The position numbers and the translations under genes are program-made. 64,000 nt of DNA from Herbiconiux flava (GTDB taxonomy: Bacteria > Actinomycetota > Actinomycetes > Actinomycetales > Microbacteriaceae): the NCBI RefSeq assembly GCF_013409865.1, contig NZ_JACCBM010000001.1, forward strand, positions 3,776,395 through 3,840,394, read 5' to 3'. Under the pieces are notes generated by a model. That model ran no database searches, was not told the DNA's origin, and worked only from the letters and a program-made list of their open reading frames with translations. Position 1 is the stretch's first letter. Each line of letters starts with the position of its first letter. Shown here piece by piece: positions 47,103 through 55,421 of this stretch.

Positions 47103-49607
47103 ATGTCTGCCCCTAAAGCCACGGCTAGCGGTGTGGTCGGAGCCATTCTGGGCATCGTCGGTATGAGCGCAATCGCGGGCATCCTGGTGACAGCTATGGT
47201 CACGCCTGCACTCGCCGTCACCGGAATCGCCGCGAACAACTCCATCGGGATGTTCGAGAATCTCCCGAGCTACATCAAGCCCGACGCCCTCGCGCAGAAG
47301 ACCAACATCTACGCGACGAAGGCCGACGGCTCCAACGTCCTGCTGGCGAGCGTGTTCGAGCAGAACCGCGAGGAAGTGGGCTGGGACCAGATCTCCCCCT
47401 TCGTCAAGGACGCGGTCGTCGCGGTCGAAGATCCGCGCTTCTACAGCCACGGCGGCGTCGACGTCGCGGCCACCCTGCGTGCCGCCGCCGGCAACGCGCT
47501 CGAGACCTCGGCGAGTGGTGCGTCGACGATCTCGATGCAGTACGTGCGCAACATCCAGGTGCAGAAGGCCGAGGCCATCCAGGACGAGGCCGAGCGCGAC
47601 GCGGCCTACGAAGAGGCCACGAAGACGAGCATCGACCGCAAGCTCAAGGAGATCAAGCTCGCGATCGGCCTCGAGAAGGAGTTCTCGAAGGACGACATCC
47701 TCCTCGGCTACCTCAACATCGCCCCGTTCGGCGGCCGTGTCTACGGCATCCAGTCGGCGGCCCAGTACTACTTCGGCGTCAACGCCACCGACCTCTCGGT
47801 CGCCCAGGCCGCGAGCCTGATCGCCACCGTGAACGCGCCGAACGACCTGCGCATCGACGAGCCCGACAACGTGGCCGACAACCAGGCGCGCCGCGACAAG
47901 GACGTGCTGCCCGCGATGCTCAAGGAGCACAAGATCACGCAGGCGCAGTACGACGAGGCGATCGCCACGCCCGTGACGCCGAACATCCAGATCCAGTCCA
48001 CCGGCTGCCAGACCGCGAACGAGATCAGCGCCGGTTTCTTCTGCGACTACATCACGCGCATCGTGAAGAACGACGCGGCGTTCGGCCCCGACGAGGACTC
48101 GCGCTGGAACAACTTCAAGACCGGCGGCTACGACATCTACACCACGCTCGACCTCGACCTGCAGGCTGCGGGCGCGGCGGCGATGAACGCCTACGTGCCG
48201 AAGGCGGGTTCCGGCTTCGACCTGGGTTCCTCGCTCGTCACCGTGCAGCCCGGCACCGGCAAGGTGCTCGCCATGGTGCAGAACAAGGACTTCAGCGACG
48301 ACCCCGAGGTGACCGCCACCAACGAAGGCGCCTCGGCGATCAACTACGCGACCGACTACGCCTACGGCGGGTCGACCGGCTTCCAGGTGGGCTCGACCTA
48401 CAAGATCTTCACCCTCGCCGAATGGCTGAAGACGGGCCACTCGCTCGGTGACGTCGTCAACGGAAACCCGGGCACACTCAACCTGGCGCAGTTCCGCGAC
48501 AGCTGCACCGGCGGCAACGGCGGCACCTACTCCGTGAAGAACGACGGTGGCGCCGCCCCCGGCAACGTCACCGTCTCGAAGGCCACGGCCGACTCGGTGA
48601 ACCTCGCGTTCCTCCGCATGGCGCAGAAGCTCGACCAGTGCGAGATCCGCAAGACGGCCGAGGCGTTCGGTGTGCACCGTGCCGACGGCGGCCCGCTGGG
48701 CGAGAATCCCGCCGACGTGCTGGGCACCAACGAGATCGCTCCGCTGACCATGGCCGCCGCGTTCGCCGCGGTCGCCAACGAGGGCACCTACTGTTCCCCG
48801 GTGGCAATCGAGCGCATCGTCGACGCCTCGGGCAACGACGTGCCCGCGCCGCAGACCACCTGCAGCCAGGCCGTCGACCCGAGCATCGCCGCGGCGATGA
48901 CGACCGCGCTCCAGGGCGTCATCAACGGAGGTACGGCCACCGCCTCGAACCCGAACGACGGCATCCCGCACTTCGGCAAGACCGGCACCACCGACTCCGA
49001 GAAGGACACCTGGTTCGTCGGTGCGAGCACCGAGCTCGCCACCGCCGTGTGGGTGGGCAACGTGGTCGGCACGGTCTCCATCCGCAACACCGACATCATG
49101 GGCCAGGGCGGCGGCAACGTGCGCCACTCCGTCTGGAAGCAGTACATGACGGATGCCGACGGCAAGTACGGTGGCACCGCGTTCCCGACGGCTCAGTCGT
49201 CCCTGGTCAACGGCGTGAAGGTGACCATCCCGAACGTCGCCGGCATGTCGATCGACGCCGCCCAGGACGCCATCACGAGTGCCGGCTTCGACTTCCAGGA
49301 CGGCGGCCAGATCGACTCGACCCGAGCCGCCGGCGTGGTCGACTCGACATCGCCCTCGGGAAGCGCCACCAAGGGGTCGACCGTGCAGGTGTTCACCTCC
49401 AACGGGCAGCTGCGCACGGTTCCGAACCTCGTCGGACTCAGCCCCGAGGCGGCGAAGAGCGCCATCACGGGCGCTGGGATCGGCGCTGGGCAGATCGTCT
49501 TCGACGGTCCGTCCTCCGGCAACGCGAAGGTGACCGCGAGCAACCCGGCGGCCGGCGAGCCGATCCGCGCGGGCTCCGACAAGCTCCGCGTCACGACGAA
49601 GGGCTGA
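47103..49607 (+). CDS. ponA: Class A penicillin-binding protein with two PASTA domains
   Basis: An 834-residue bifunctional peptidoglycan synthase. One helix near residues 12-38 anchors it. The GT51 glycosyltransferase carries its catalytic Glu109 in EDPRFYSHGGVDV, and the transpeptidase has S431-T-Y-K434, S498-V-N and K626-T-G. Two C-terminal PASTA domains begin VTIPNVAGMSIDAAQ (about 705) and TVPNLVGLSPEAAK (about 772). The order matches mycobacterial PonA2, and the phosphoesterase next door is Rv3683-like. The start has no Shine-Dalgarno. Confidence 0.95.
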   Translation: MSAPKATASGVVGAILGIVGMSAIAGILVTAMVTPALAVTGIAANNSIGMFENLPSYIKPDALAQKTNIYATKADGSNVLLASVFEQNREEVGWDQISPFVKDAVVAVEDPRFYSHGGVDVAATLRAAAGNALETSASGASTISMQYVRNIQVQKAEAIQDEAERDAAYEEATKTSIDRKLKEIKLAIGLEKEFSKDDILLGYLNIAPFGGRVYGIQSAAQYYFGVNATDLSVAQAASLIATVNAPNDLRIDEPDNVADNQARRDKDVLPAMLKEHKITQAQYDEAIATPVTPNIQIQSTGCQTANEISAGFFCDYITRIVKNDAAFGPDEDSRWNNFKTGGYDIYTTLDLDLQAAGAAAMNAYVPKAGSGFDLGSSLVTVQPGTGKVLAMVQNKDFSDDPEVTATNEGASAINYATDYAYGGSTGFQVGSTYKIFTLAEWLKTGHSLGDVVNGNPGTLNLAQFRDSCTGGNGGTYSVKNDGGAAPGNVTVSKATADSVNLAFLRMAQKLDQCEIRKTAEAFGVHRADGGPLGENPADVLGTNEIAPLTMAAAFAAVANEGTYCSPVAIERIVDASGNDVPAPQTTCSQAVDPSIAAAMTTALQGVINGGTATASNPNDGIPHFGKTGTTDSEKDTWFVGASTELATAVWVGNVVGTVSIRNTDIMGQGGGNVRHSVWKQYMTDADGKYGGTAFPTAQSSLVNGVKVTIPNVAGMSIDAAQDAITSAGFDFQDGGQIDSTRAAGVVDSTSPSGSATKGSTVQVFTSNGQLRTVPNLVGLSPEAAKSAITGAGIGAGQIVFDGPSSGNAKVTASNPAAGEPIRAGSDKLRVTTKG

Positions 49608-49612
49608 CCCCG

Positions 49613-50548
49613 GTGACCGCTCTACCGCGGGCCGCCGCGACCGCCCTCGGCGTGGTCGCGGCGGCCGGCGCCGGAGCCCTCGCGTACGGTTCGCTGATCG
49701 AACGCAACCGGTTCACGCTGCGCACGGCGACCGTCGAGGTGCTGCCTGCGGGCGCCGACGACATCCGCGTGCTGCACCTCTCCGACCTGCACATGGCGCC
49801 GTGGCAGACGCACAAGCAGGAGTGGGTGCGCGAACTCGCCCGGCTGAAGCCCGACCTGGTCGTCGACACGGGCGACAACCTCGGTCACCGGGACGGGCTG
49901 TCGGGCATCCGCTCGGCTCTGGCGGTGTTCGCGGATGTGCCCGGCGTCTACGTGAACGGTTCGAACGACTACTTCGGCCCCTCGCCGAAGAACCCGCTCC
50001 GGTACTTCACGGGTCCGTCGAAGCACGCCCACTCCTCGGAGCGGCTCGACACGGCCGCGCTCGAGGGCTTCTTCGACTCGCTCGGCTGGAAGAACCTCAA
50101 CAACCGGGCCGTCACCACCGAGGTGAACGGCACGATCATCGACTTCTTCGGCGTCGACGACCCGCATCGCCGCTTCGACAAGCTCGAGCGCATCCCCGGA
50201 GCTCTCGACGAGCTGCGGGAGAACGACGACCGGGGCCCGCGCGTCTCGATCGGCGTCGCGCACGCGCCGTACCAGTACGTGCTCAACTCGTTCGTCACCC
50301 ACGGTGCCGAGGTGATCTTCGCCGGCCACACGCACGGCGGCCAGGTCTGCGTGCCCGGGTTCGGCGCGCTGGTGACGAACTGCGACATCCCCCGCGATCA
50401 GGTGAAGGGGCTGAGCCTGTGGCGGCATGGGTTCCACTCGGCCCACCTGAACGTCTCGGCGGGGCTCGGCACCTCGATCTACGCGCCGGTGCGGTTCGCC
50501 TGCCCTCCCGAGGCCACCCTGCTGACGCTGACGGCCCGCGCACGCTGA
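49613..50548 (+). CDS. Membrane-anchored metallophosphoesterase
   Basis: A 311-residue calcineurin-type phosphoesterase (YkuE/Rv3683 type). An N-terminal helix (about 5-25) anchors it. The metal motifs are HLSDLHM, VVDTGDNLGH, NGSNDY (GNHD-like, with Ser-Asn-Asp replacing Gly-Asn-His), GVAHAPY and FAGHTHGGQV. The altered third motif is worth noting but is seen in this subfamily. The GTG start lies 5 nt after the ponA stop, so the two form an operon. Possible roles: lipid-linked or nucleotide pyrophosphate cleavage at the envelope. Confidence 0.88.
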   Translation: MTALPRAAATALGVVAAAGAGALAYGSLIERNRFTLRTATVEVLPAGADDIRVLHLSDLHMAPWQTHKQEWVRELARLKPDLVVDTGDNLGHRDGLSGIRSALAVFADVPGVYVNGSNDYFGPSPKNPLRYFTGPSKHAHSSERLDTAALEGFFDSLGWKNLNNRAVTTEVNGTIIDFFGVDDPHRRFDKLERIPGALDELRENDDRGPRVSIGVAHAPYQYVLNSFVTHGAEVIFAGHTHGGQVCVPGFGALVTNCDIPRDQVKGLSLWRHGFHSAHLNVSAGLGTSIYAPVRFACPPEATLLTLTARAR

Positions 50549-50611
50549 GCGGAACGGGCCCGGCCGATGCCTCGACCGGGGCGAGTGGTCTCACACCGCT
50601 GGAAAATCGGC

Positions 50612-50617
50612 TATCCT
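50612..50617 (+). promoter_or_regulatory. -10 box of tRNA-Pro
   Basis: TATCCT lies 36 nt before the mature tRNA 5' end. The -35 is weak. Confidence 0.45.
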
Positions 50618-50653
50618 TGTTGAGTTCCAACCGCGCTCGCGTGGTGGTGAATT

Positions 50654-50727
50654 CGGGGTGTGGCGCAGCTTGGTAGCGCGCCTCGTTCGGGACGAGGAGG
50701 TCGTGGGTTCGAATCCCGCTACCCCGA
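50654..50727 (+). tRNA. tRNA-Pro (anticodon CGG)
   Basis: It has a complete cloverleaf: acceptor CGGGGTG/TACCCCG with one G-U pair, anticodon stem CCTCG/CGAGG with loop TTCGGGA (anticodon CGG, reads CCG), T-arm with GTTCGAATC, and discriminator A. CCA is not encoded. Confidence 0.95.
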
Positions 50728-50735
50728 CACATCAG

Positions 50736-50769
50736 AAACCGGTCAGAGTTCCCACGCTCTGGCCGGTTT
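50736..50769 (+). terminator. Terminator of tRNA-Pro
   Basis: AAACCGGTCAGAG pairs with CTCTGGCCGGTTT (one G-U) around an 8-nt loop, ending in GGTTTCGTGG. Confidence 0.85.
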
Positions 50770-50824
50770 CGTGGTTATCCTCTTCTCAACCGGGCACCCC
50801 GACCCGGGCTCGAAGGGAATCACC

Positions 50825-50974
50825 GTGGATTTCATCGCTATCGCCGCACTCGCGGCCACAGGCTGGGTGGTGGGCGCCACCGCCATCGCTCTCGCCGTCG
50901 GCCGCTCCATCAAGCTCCGCGACCAGTCGGACTGGACCTTCTCGGCCAGACCCGTGCTGAGCCGCCGCCGCTAG
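50825..50974 (+). CDS. Small single-helix membrane protein (49 aa)
   Basis: A 49-residue predicted membrane protein: helix FIAIAALAATGWVVGATAI near the N-terminus, then a basic tail with KLRDQSDWTF and PVLSRRR. The GTG start has GAAGGGA about 7 nt upstream. Good ribosome site, hydrophobic helix and positive tail argue for a real gene. No family is recognised. It lies between the tRNA-Pro terminator and convergent tdk. Confidence 0.55.
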   Translation: MDFIAIAALAATGWVVGATAIALAVGRSIKLRDQSDWTFSARPVLSRRR

Positions 50975-51008
50975 CCGCTCTCGTGGGCGCTCGGACCCCT
51001 GAGATCTC

Positions 51009-51620
51009 TCAGTGGTGCCCGAGCCGCCCGTGCGACTCCTCGAGGTAGCACGCCCCGCAGAGCGACTCGTAGGTGACGTCCTCACCGTCGATCGCCACCT
51101 GCGCCCCGTCGAACACGTAGCGCCCGCCGATCGCTCGCGCATTGAAGATGGCCTTGCGCCCGCAGCGGCAGATGGTCTTCAGCTCCTCCAGGCTGTGCGC
51201 CACCTCGAGCAGACGGATGCTCCCCGGGAACCCCTCCGTCTGGAAATCGCTGCGGATGCCGTACGCCAGCACCGGCACCCCGTCGAGGATGGCGATGCGA
51301 AGCAGGTCGTCGACCTGGCCGGGGGTGAGGAACTGCGCCTCGTCGACCAGCAGGCAGCTCACGTCGACGCCGGTCTCGCGCACGACCTCGTCGCGGCGGC
51401 TCTGGAACTCGACCCGCACCTCGGTGTCGGGCGCGATCAGGAAGTCGGCGTCGCGCGTGACGCCGAGGCGCGAGACGATCTGCAGATCGCCCTTGGTGTC
51501 GACGGCGGGCTTCGCGATCAGCACCTGCTGACCGCGCTCCTCGTAGTTGTAGGCGGCCTGCAGCATCGCGGTGCTCTTGCCGCTGTTCATCGCCCCGAAC
51601 CGGAAATACAGTTTCGCCAC
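51009..51620 (-). CDS. tdk: Thymidine kinase
   Basis: A 203-residue type II thymidine kinase for pyrimidine salvage. P-loop FGAMNSGKST, Walker B-like CLLVDEAQFL, lasso-loop Tyr region and zinc cysteines CRCGRKA...CGACY. GTG start with a leaderless-type -10. In many actinobacteria thymidine kinase is absent, so presence is a useful strain trait. Confidence 0.95.
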   Translation of the reverse strand: MAKLYFRFGAMNSGKSTAMLQAAYNYEERGQQVLIAKPAVDTKGDLQIVSRLGVTRDADFLIAPDTEVRVEFQSRRDEVVRETGVDVSCLLVDEAQFLTPGQVDDLLRIAILDGVPVLAYGIRSDFQTEGFPGSIRLLEVAHSLEELKTICRCGRKAIFNARAIGGRYVFDGAQVAIDGEDVTYESLCGACYLEESHGRLGHH

Positions 51621-51626
51621 CCGAAC

Positions 51627-51632
51627 ACCCTA
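51627..51632 (-). promoter_or_regulatory. -10 box for leaderless tdk
   Basis: TAGGGT is followed by 6 nt and the GTG at 51620. Confidence 0.5.
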
Positions 51633-51653
51633 TGCCCCGCCACGACCGCCCCG

Positions 51654-52763
51654 TCAGAACAGCGTCGGCTGCCCCGCCGGCAGCAGCGCCGGCGCCGCGG
51701 CCCCGTCGACCTGCCCGTCCGACTGCGCACCCGCGCCGAAGCTCCCCCATTGCAGCACTCCGTCGTCCGCCCCCGGCGGCAGCACCCCGCCCGTGGCCCG
51801 TGACAGCCGCCCGCTGCCGACGCCGTGCCGCCGCACGATCGGCCGGATGCGGTCGGCCAGCCAGTCGCGGTACTCCTTCGGCGCGTAGCTCCCGCGGGAG
51901 TAGAGCTTCGCGTAGGGGGCGATGAGCTCCGGATGCTCCCGCTGCAGCCACCCGGTGTACCACTCCCGCACGCCGGGCTTGAGGCAGAGCGCCGAGTACA
52001 CGACGCTCGAGGCGCCCGCCTGGGCGGCGAGCGACACGGCGTGCTCGAGGTGCTCGACGGTATCGGTGAGGAAGGGCAGCACGGGCATCAGGAAGACCTG
52101 GCAGTCGAGCCCCTTCTCGCGCACGGCGGTGACCGTGGCGAGCCGCGCCTTGGTGCTCGGGGTGCCCGGCTCCATGGACTGCTGCAGCTCGTCGTCGTAG
52201 ATCGCGATCGACATGGCGAGGCTGACCGGCACGACCCGGGACGCGTCGGCGATGAGGTCGAGGTCGCGCCGCATCAACGAGCCCTTGGTGAGGATGGAGA
52301 ACGGGGTGCCCGACTCGGCGAGCGACCGGATGATCGACGGCATCAGCGCGTAGCGCCCCTCGGCCCGCTGGTAGGGATCGGTGTTGGTGCCGAGGGCGAC
52401 CGGGTGGTGGCACCACGACTTCTTGCCCAGCTCCTTGGCGAGCACCTCGCCCACGTTGACCTTCACGATGATCTGCCGGTCGAAGTCGTCACCGGCGTCG
52501 AGGTCGAGGTAGCCGTGGGTGGGGCGGGCGAAGCAGTACACGCAGGCGTGCGAACAGCCGCGATAGGGGTTCACCGTCCACGCGAACGGAAGGGACTTGC
52601 TCGTACCGGGCACGTGATTCAGCGCGCTCTTGGCGAGCACCTCATGGAAGGTGATGCCCGCGAACTCGGGTGTCTGCACCGAGCGCACGAGGTTGCTCAG
52701 CCGGGCGAGCCCGGGCAGGGCGGCCGGCGCTTCGGATGAGAGGGCCTGACCTGTCCAGCGCAT
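51654..52763 (-). CDS. Radical SAM protein, Rv2578c family
   Basis: A 369-residue radical SAM enzyme related to the spore-photoproduct-lyase-like group. The cluster motif CSHACVYCFAR lies near residue 70 inside NPYRGCSHAC. Later segments GTNTDPYQ, SILTKGSLMRRD and FLMPVLPFLTD are typical. The last 50 residues are low-complexity. ATG 52763 gives the family N-terminus (MRWTGQAL); an ATG 18 nt upstream would fall in the SOS box. A LexA-type box directly upstream and the Rv2578c precedent point to a DNA-damage role. Confidence 0.88.
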   Translation of the reverse strand: MRWTGQALSSEAPAALPGLARLSNLVRSVQTPEFAGITFHEVLAKSALNHVPGTSKSLPFAWTVNPYRGCSHACVYCFARPTHGYLDLDAGDDFDRQIIVKVNVGEVLAKELGKKSWCHHPVALGTNTDPYQRAEGRYALMPSIIRSLAESGTPFSILTKGSLMRRDLDLIADASRVVPVSLAMSIAIYDDELQQSMEPGTPSTKARLATVTAVREKGLDCQVFLMPVLPFLTDTVEHLEHAVSLAAQAGASSVVYSALCLKPGVREWYTGWLQREHPELIAPYAKLYSRGSYAPKEYRDWLADRIRPIVRRHGVGSGRLSRATGGVLPPGADDGVLQWGSFGAGAQSDGQVDGAAAPALLPAGQPTLF

Positions 52764-52771
52764 GCCGACAT

Positions 52772-52787
52772 TCGAACACATATTCGA
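52772..52787. promoter_or_regulatory. SOS (LexA) box
   Basis: Minus-strand TCGAATATGTGTTCGA matches the actinobacterial LexA consensus TCGAACNNNNGTTCGA at all but one fixed position and is extended to CATT/AATG on the flanks. It lies 9 nt before the radical SAM start. Confidence 0.8.
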
Positions 52788-52802
52788 ATGAAGAGCAAGG
52801 GG

Positions 52803-53192
52803 TCACGCCGCGGCATACAACTCCAGCGGCTGCCCATCGGGGTCGAAGAAGAACAGCATGTCCCGCCCGGTGTGCGGGTCGACCCGCAGCTCCTCGCAGC
52901 GCACTCCCTTGGCCACGAGCTCGGTCCGCGCATCCGGAACCGAGTCGACCTCGAAGGCCAGATGACGGAGGCCGGTCGCCTCGGGTCCCGAAGGCCGGGC
53001 GGGCGGGTTCGGGAAGGAGAACAGCTCGATCAGGTACTCGCCGTTCAGGGCGAGATCGCCCATCCACGAGTCGCGCTCGGCGCGGTAGACCTCGGTCAGC
53101 AGGGTGCAGCCGAGCACGTCGAGGTAGAAGGCCTTCGACCGCTCGTAGTCGGTGGCGATGACGGCGATGTGGTGCACGCGGTTGAGTTTCAC
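52803..53192 (-). CDS. VOC-family (glyoxalase-like) protein
   Basis: A 129-residue vicinal-oxygen-chelate protein related to lactoylglutathione lyase/YaeR types. It has two beta-alpha-beta-beta-beta units, with HHIAVIATDYERSKAFYLDV, YLIELFSFPNPP, GLRHLAFEVD and FFFDPDGQPLELY. Metal ligands H, E, H, E are all present. The GTG at 53192 gives the usual N-terminus (KLNRVHHIAV) and has a leaderless-type -10; a longer frame exists upstream. Function unknown. Confidence 0.82.
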   Translation of the reverse strand: MKLNRVHHIAVIATDYERSKAFYLDVLGCTLLTEVYRAERDSWMGDLALNGEYLIELFSFPNPPARPSGPEATGLRHLAFEVDSVPDARTELVAKGVRCEELRVDPHTGRDMLFFFDPDGQPLELYAAA

Positions 53193-53199
53193 GTCTACG

Positions 53200-53205
53200 A
53201 CCGTA
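53200..53205 (-). promoter_or_regulatory. -10 box for leaderless VOC gene
   Basis: TACGGT is followed by 7 nt and the GTG at 53192. Confidence 0.45.
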
Positions 53206-53280
53206 GCGCGCACGGCGCCCGCACCGGGCCCGCCGACAGATTCATCGAGACGAGAGAATTCAGCGGGATGAAAAGATTTA

Positions 53281-53313
53281 GCGGGATGAGAGGACCCGAT
53301 ACTCTCATCCCGC
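53281..53313. terminator. 12-bp perfect hairpin in the 53193-53485 gap
   Basis: GCGGGATGAGAG pairs with CTCTCATCCCGC around GACCCGATA. On the minus strand it is followed by TAAATCTTTT, the form of an intrinsic terminator for transcripts coming from the ThiF side. The left arm's GCGGGATGA is also present as a direct repeat at 53263-53271. The rest of this gap has no gene I can support. Confidence 0.7.
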
Positions 53314-53472
53314 AAGGAGACGTCAACACCGTCTGCCATGTTCAGCCGTTACCCTTACGACCATGGATCAGGGGCGCTTGTGACGTCACCGTCAGGCTCA
53401 CATTACACGAGCACACGGCCCCTTTACACGGGGCATACAGCGCAAGTCGTGGTGTGCTAGGCCGGTTTCCGA

Positions 53473-53490
53473 GATGACATCGAAGTCATC
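53473..53490. other. Inverted repeat over the ThiF gene stop
   Basis: GATGAC and GTCATC flank ATCGAA and cover the stop codon at 53486-53488. It may be a small 3' hairpin. Confidence 0.4.
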
Positions 53491-54448
53491 CCGCGGCGTC
53501 ATCGAGACGGGCCCGCCGCGAGATGTCCTCGTGCGTGTAGGACCCGCGCGGGTTGCGCCCGGCCCGGTCGCGCGCCGCCGCGACGAGCAGGTGCCGCAGG
53601 TGGGTCGCTTTCGATGCACGGATGATGCGGCCGGTCACCGTGTACGCATCGAGCACGGCCACCCGCGGCGCCCAGATCGGCCGGCGACGGCGCTGCCCGA
53701 GCCCCTTGCGGTGCATCAGGTGCAGGAACGCCTGCGTGCTCCCCAGCGCGCTGGCGAGGTCGACACCGGGAGCGATGGACGGCAGGGACGGCTTCGTGCC
53801 GTCGGGGCCGGCTGTGGCGACAGCGACGAGGCCCCTCAGGTCGCTGTACGGGGGCACGTACGGCAGGAAGCGCGAGAAGTCGACCGACATCTGCGCGATC
53901 TCGTCGAGCGGGGCGCCCTCGGGCAGCCCCATGTAGCGCTCGAAGGTGAACCGGCCGGAGGGCGCGAACGCCGTCGCCATCGACGAGAAGCCGACGTTCA
54001 CCACGAGCAGGTCGGCGATCCCCTGCGTCCGCGCCTGCCGCGCGATGGCCGTGCCGATCTCGGGCTGCGTCGTCTCGGACTCGTCGAAGACGAGGTCGGC
54101 GCCCGCCAGGAACTCCGCCGCGTTCGAGGGCGTGACTCCCTCGCCGTAGACGTCGACCACCGCCGACGGATTGACGGCCAGCACCTCCTCGCGGAAGACC
54201 TCCGCCTTGCCGCGACCGTAGCTCAGCGCACTCGCCCCCGGCACGCGGTTGGCGTTGGCGCGCTCGAACACCTCGGGGTCGGCGATGCTGAAGCTGCCCA
54301 CCCCCATGCGGGCGAGCTTCGTGCCGACCTGGAAGCCCACCCCGCCGACCCCGGCGATCGCGATCCGCGACTCAGTCAGCGCCTGCTGCTCCGCTTCGCT
54401 CCAGAAGCCGTAGTTGCGCGAGAACTCGGGGTCGCCCAGCGATCTCAT
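53486..54448 (-). CDS. ThiF/E1-like adenylyltransferase-fold protein without cysteines
   Basis: A 320-residue protein with the ThiF/MoeB/E1 Rossmann fold: SRNYGFWSEAEQQAL, then IAGVGGVGFQVGTKLARMGV, the Asp of SIADPEVFE, RANANR, and FDESETTQPEIGTAIARQA. I find no cysteine in the whole chain, so there is neither a catalytic thioester Cys nor the CxxC zinc sites of MoeB. Like MccB-type enzymes it could adenylate a C-terminus without thioester transfer, or act as a binder. The start is uncertain: ATG 54487 would overlap the upstream gene by 23 nt. It is co-directional with the LuxI-like gene, 16 nt apart. Confidence 0.85.
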   Translation of the reverse strand: MRSLGDPEFSRNYGFWSEAEQQALTESRIAIAGVGGVGFQVGTKLARMGVGSFSIADPEVFERANANRVPGASALSYGRGKAEVFREEVLAVNPSAVVDVYGEGVTPSNAAEFLAGADLVFDESETTQPEIGTAIARQARTQGIADLLVVNVGFSSMATAFAPSGRFTFERYMGLPEGAPLDEIAQMSVDFSRFLPYVPPYSDLRGLVAVATAGPDGTKPSLPSIAPGVDLASALGSTQAFLHLMHRKGLGQRRRRPIWAPRVAVLDAYTVTGRIIRASKATHLRHLLVAAARDRAGRNPRGSYTHEDISRRARLDDAAG

Positions 54449-54464
54449 CGGCGCAGCGACCCGA

Positions 54465-55301
54465 TCACAGGCTCTCGGTGACCCCATCGGCCACCGCCCG
54501 CACGTCGGGCGCCCGGCCCGACTCGATCGCGAGGGCGCGCTGCGCCCGCGAGATGCGGCCGAAGTACTGCAGCTCCCCGTCGGCCGCCGCGAGCTGACCG
54601 AGGATGGTCGCGTTGCGCTCGGTGATGCGGGCCGCCGAACCGGGCTGGTCGAACTCGACCGGCAGGTTGTAGTCGAGGTAGTGCTCGATGTAGCGGGGCT
54701 CGCCGATGCTCCAGATCGAGAGCATGCCGGCCAGGTGCCGCTCGAGCCACGGCTCGATGATCGCGAAGGCCCGCCCCAGCCCGTGCGTGGTGAAGTAGGA
54801 GGAGATGATCGCGAACAGGTGCCACTGGATGAGCTCCTGCATCGCCACCCGCTCGTGCCGGGCGATCACGCGCGAGACCTCGGCACTGCCGGCGGGCAGC
54901 GGATGCTCGGCGAACAGCTCCGGGCAGAAGTCCTCCACCGGCAGCGGCCGGTCGACCCCGACGGCCCCCTTGATGATGGCGCGGGCCACCCCGACGATGC
55001 GCACGCCCTCCGGCGCGTTCTCGAAGATGCCGAAGGTCACCGAGCGGGAGTCGTCCTCGTCGCGGTCGAGCCCGTCGTCGGAGAGCTCGGAGGGGTCGAG
55101 CTGTCCCGTCTGCTCGACGTAGACCAGGCGCCGGAACTCGAAGTGCTGGCGGTAGGCCTCCTCGAAGCCGGGGAGGGCGACGCCGTTCACGGCGATCACA
55201 CCCGAGGCGAGGCGCGCTTCCGGCTCGACGACGAAGGCGGGCGACCCGTCGATGAGCGGGATGACGGCCGCGTTGGAGATGGTGCGGTCAATGCGCGACA
55301 C
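54465..55301 (-). CDS. LuxI-fold GNAT acyltransferase (autoinducer-synthase-like)
   Basis: A 278-residue protein with the pattern of acyl-homoserine-lactone synthases or N-acyl amino acid synthases. It shows FEFRRLVYVEQ (Arg57, Val60) at the start of the fold, the acidic cluster DRDEDD at 79-84, GVARAI (Arg107) and E141-V-S-R144, the E-x-S-R signature. LuxI proteins are about 200 residues; here about 80 extra residues lie at the C-terminus. The GTG at 55301 has AGAGGA 6 nt upstream. The real product (acyl-lactone, acyl amino acid or other acyl amide) cannot be told. It is divergent from a TetR gene and followed by a ThiF gene. Confidence 0.75.
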   Translation of the reverse strand: MSRIDRTISNAAVIPLIDGSPAFVVEPEARLASGVIAVNGVALPGFEEAYRQHFEFRRLVYVEQTGQLDPSELSDDGLDRDEDDSRSVTFGIFENAPEGVRIVGVARAIIKGAVGVDRPLPVEDFCPELFAEHPLPAGSAEVSRVIARHERVAMQELIQWHLFAIISSYFTTHGLGRAFAIIEPWLERHLAGMLSIWSIGEPRYIEHYLDYNLPVEFDQPGSAARITERNATILGQLAAADGELQYFGRISRAQRALAIESGRAPDVRAVADGVTESL

Positions 55302-55421
55302 CGGCGGTCCTCTGACAGAATTCGGAGGTGAGAGCCACACGGAGCACTGCGGGTTCCTCCGATTGTTCACCTTGGTGGGGATCGACCGGCTGGTCCGCGC
55401 GCGCTGGGTGCCGTGAAATCG

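Noticed and set aside
50660..50824. Upstream extension of the 49-aa membrane protein
   Set aside because: It would start inside tRNA-Pro and run through its terminator; the GTG at 50825 has its own ribosome site.
53193..53339. N-terminal extension of the VOC protein from the ATG at 53339
   Set aside because: The extra 49 residues would be coded by the terminator-like hairpin region and have no match to the VOC fold. The -10 before 53192 supports the short form.
53380..53389. GTGACGTCAC as a Crp/GlxR site
   Set aside because: It is a perfect palindrome but lacks the TGTGA-N6-TCACA spacing; no gene start is near it.
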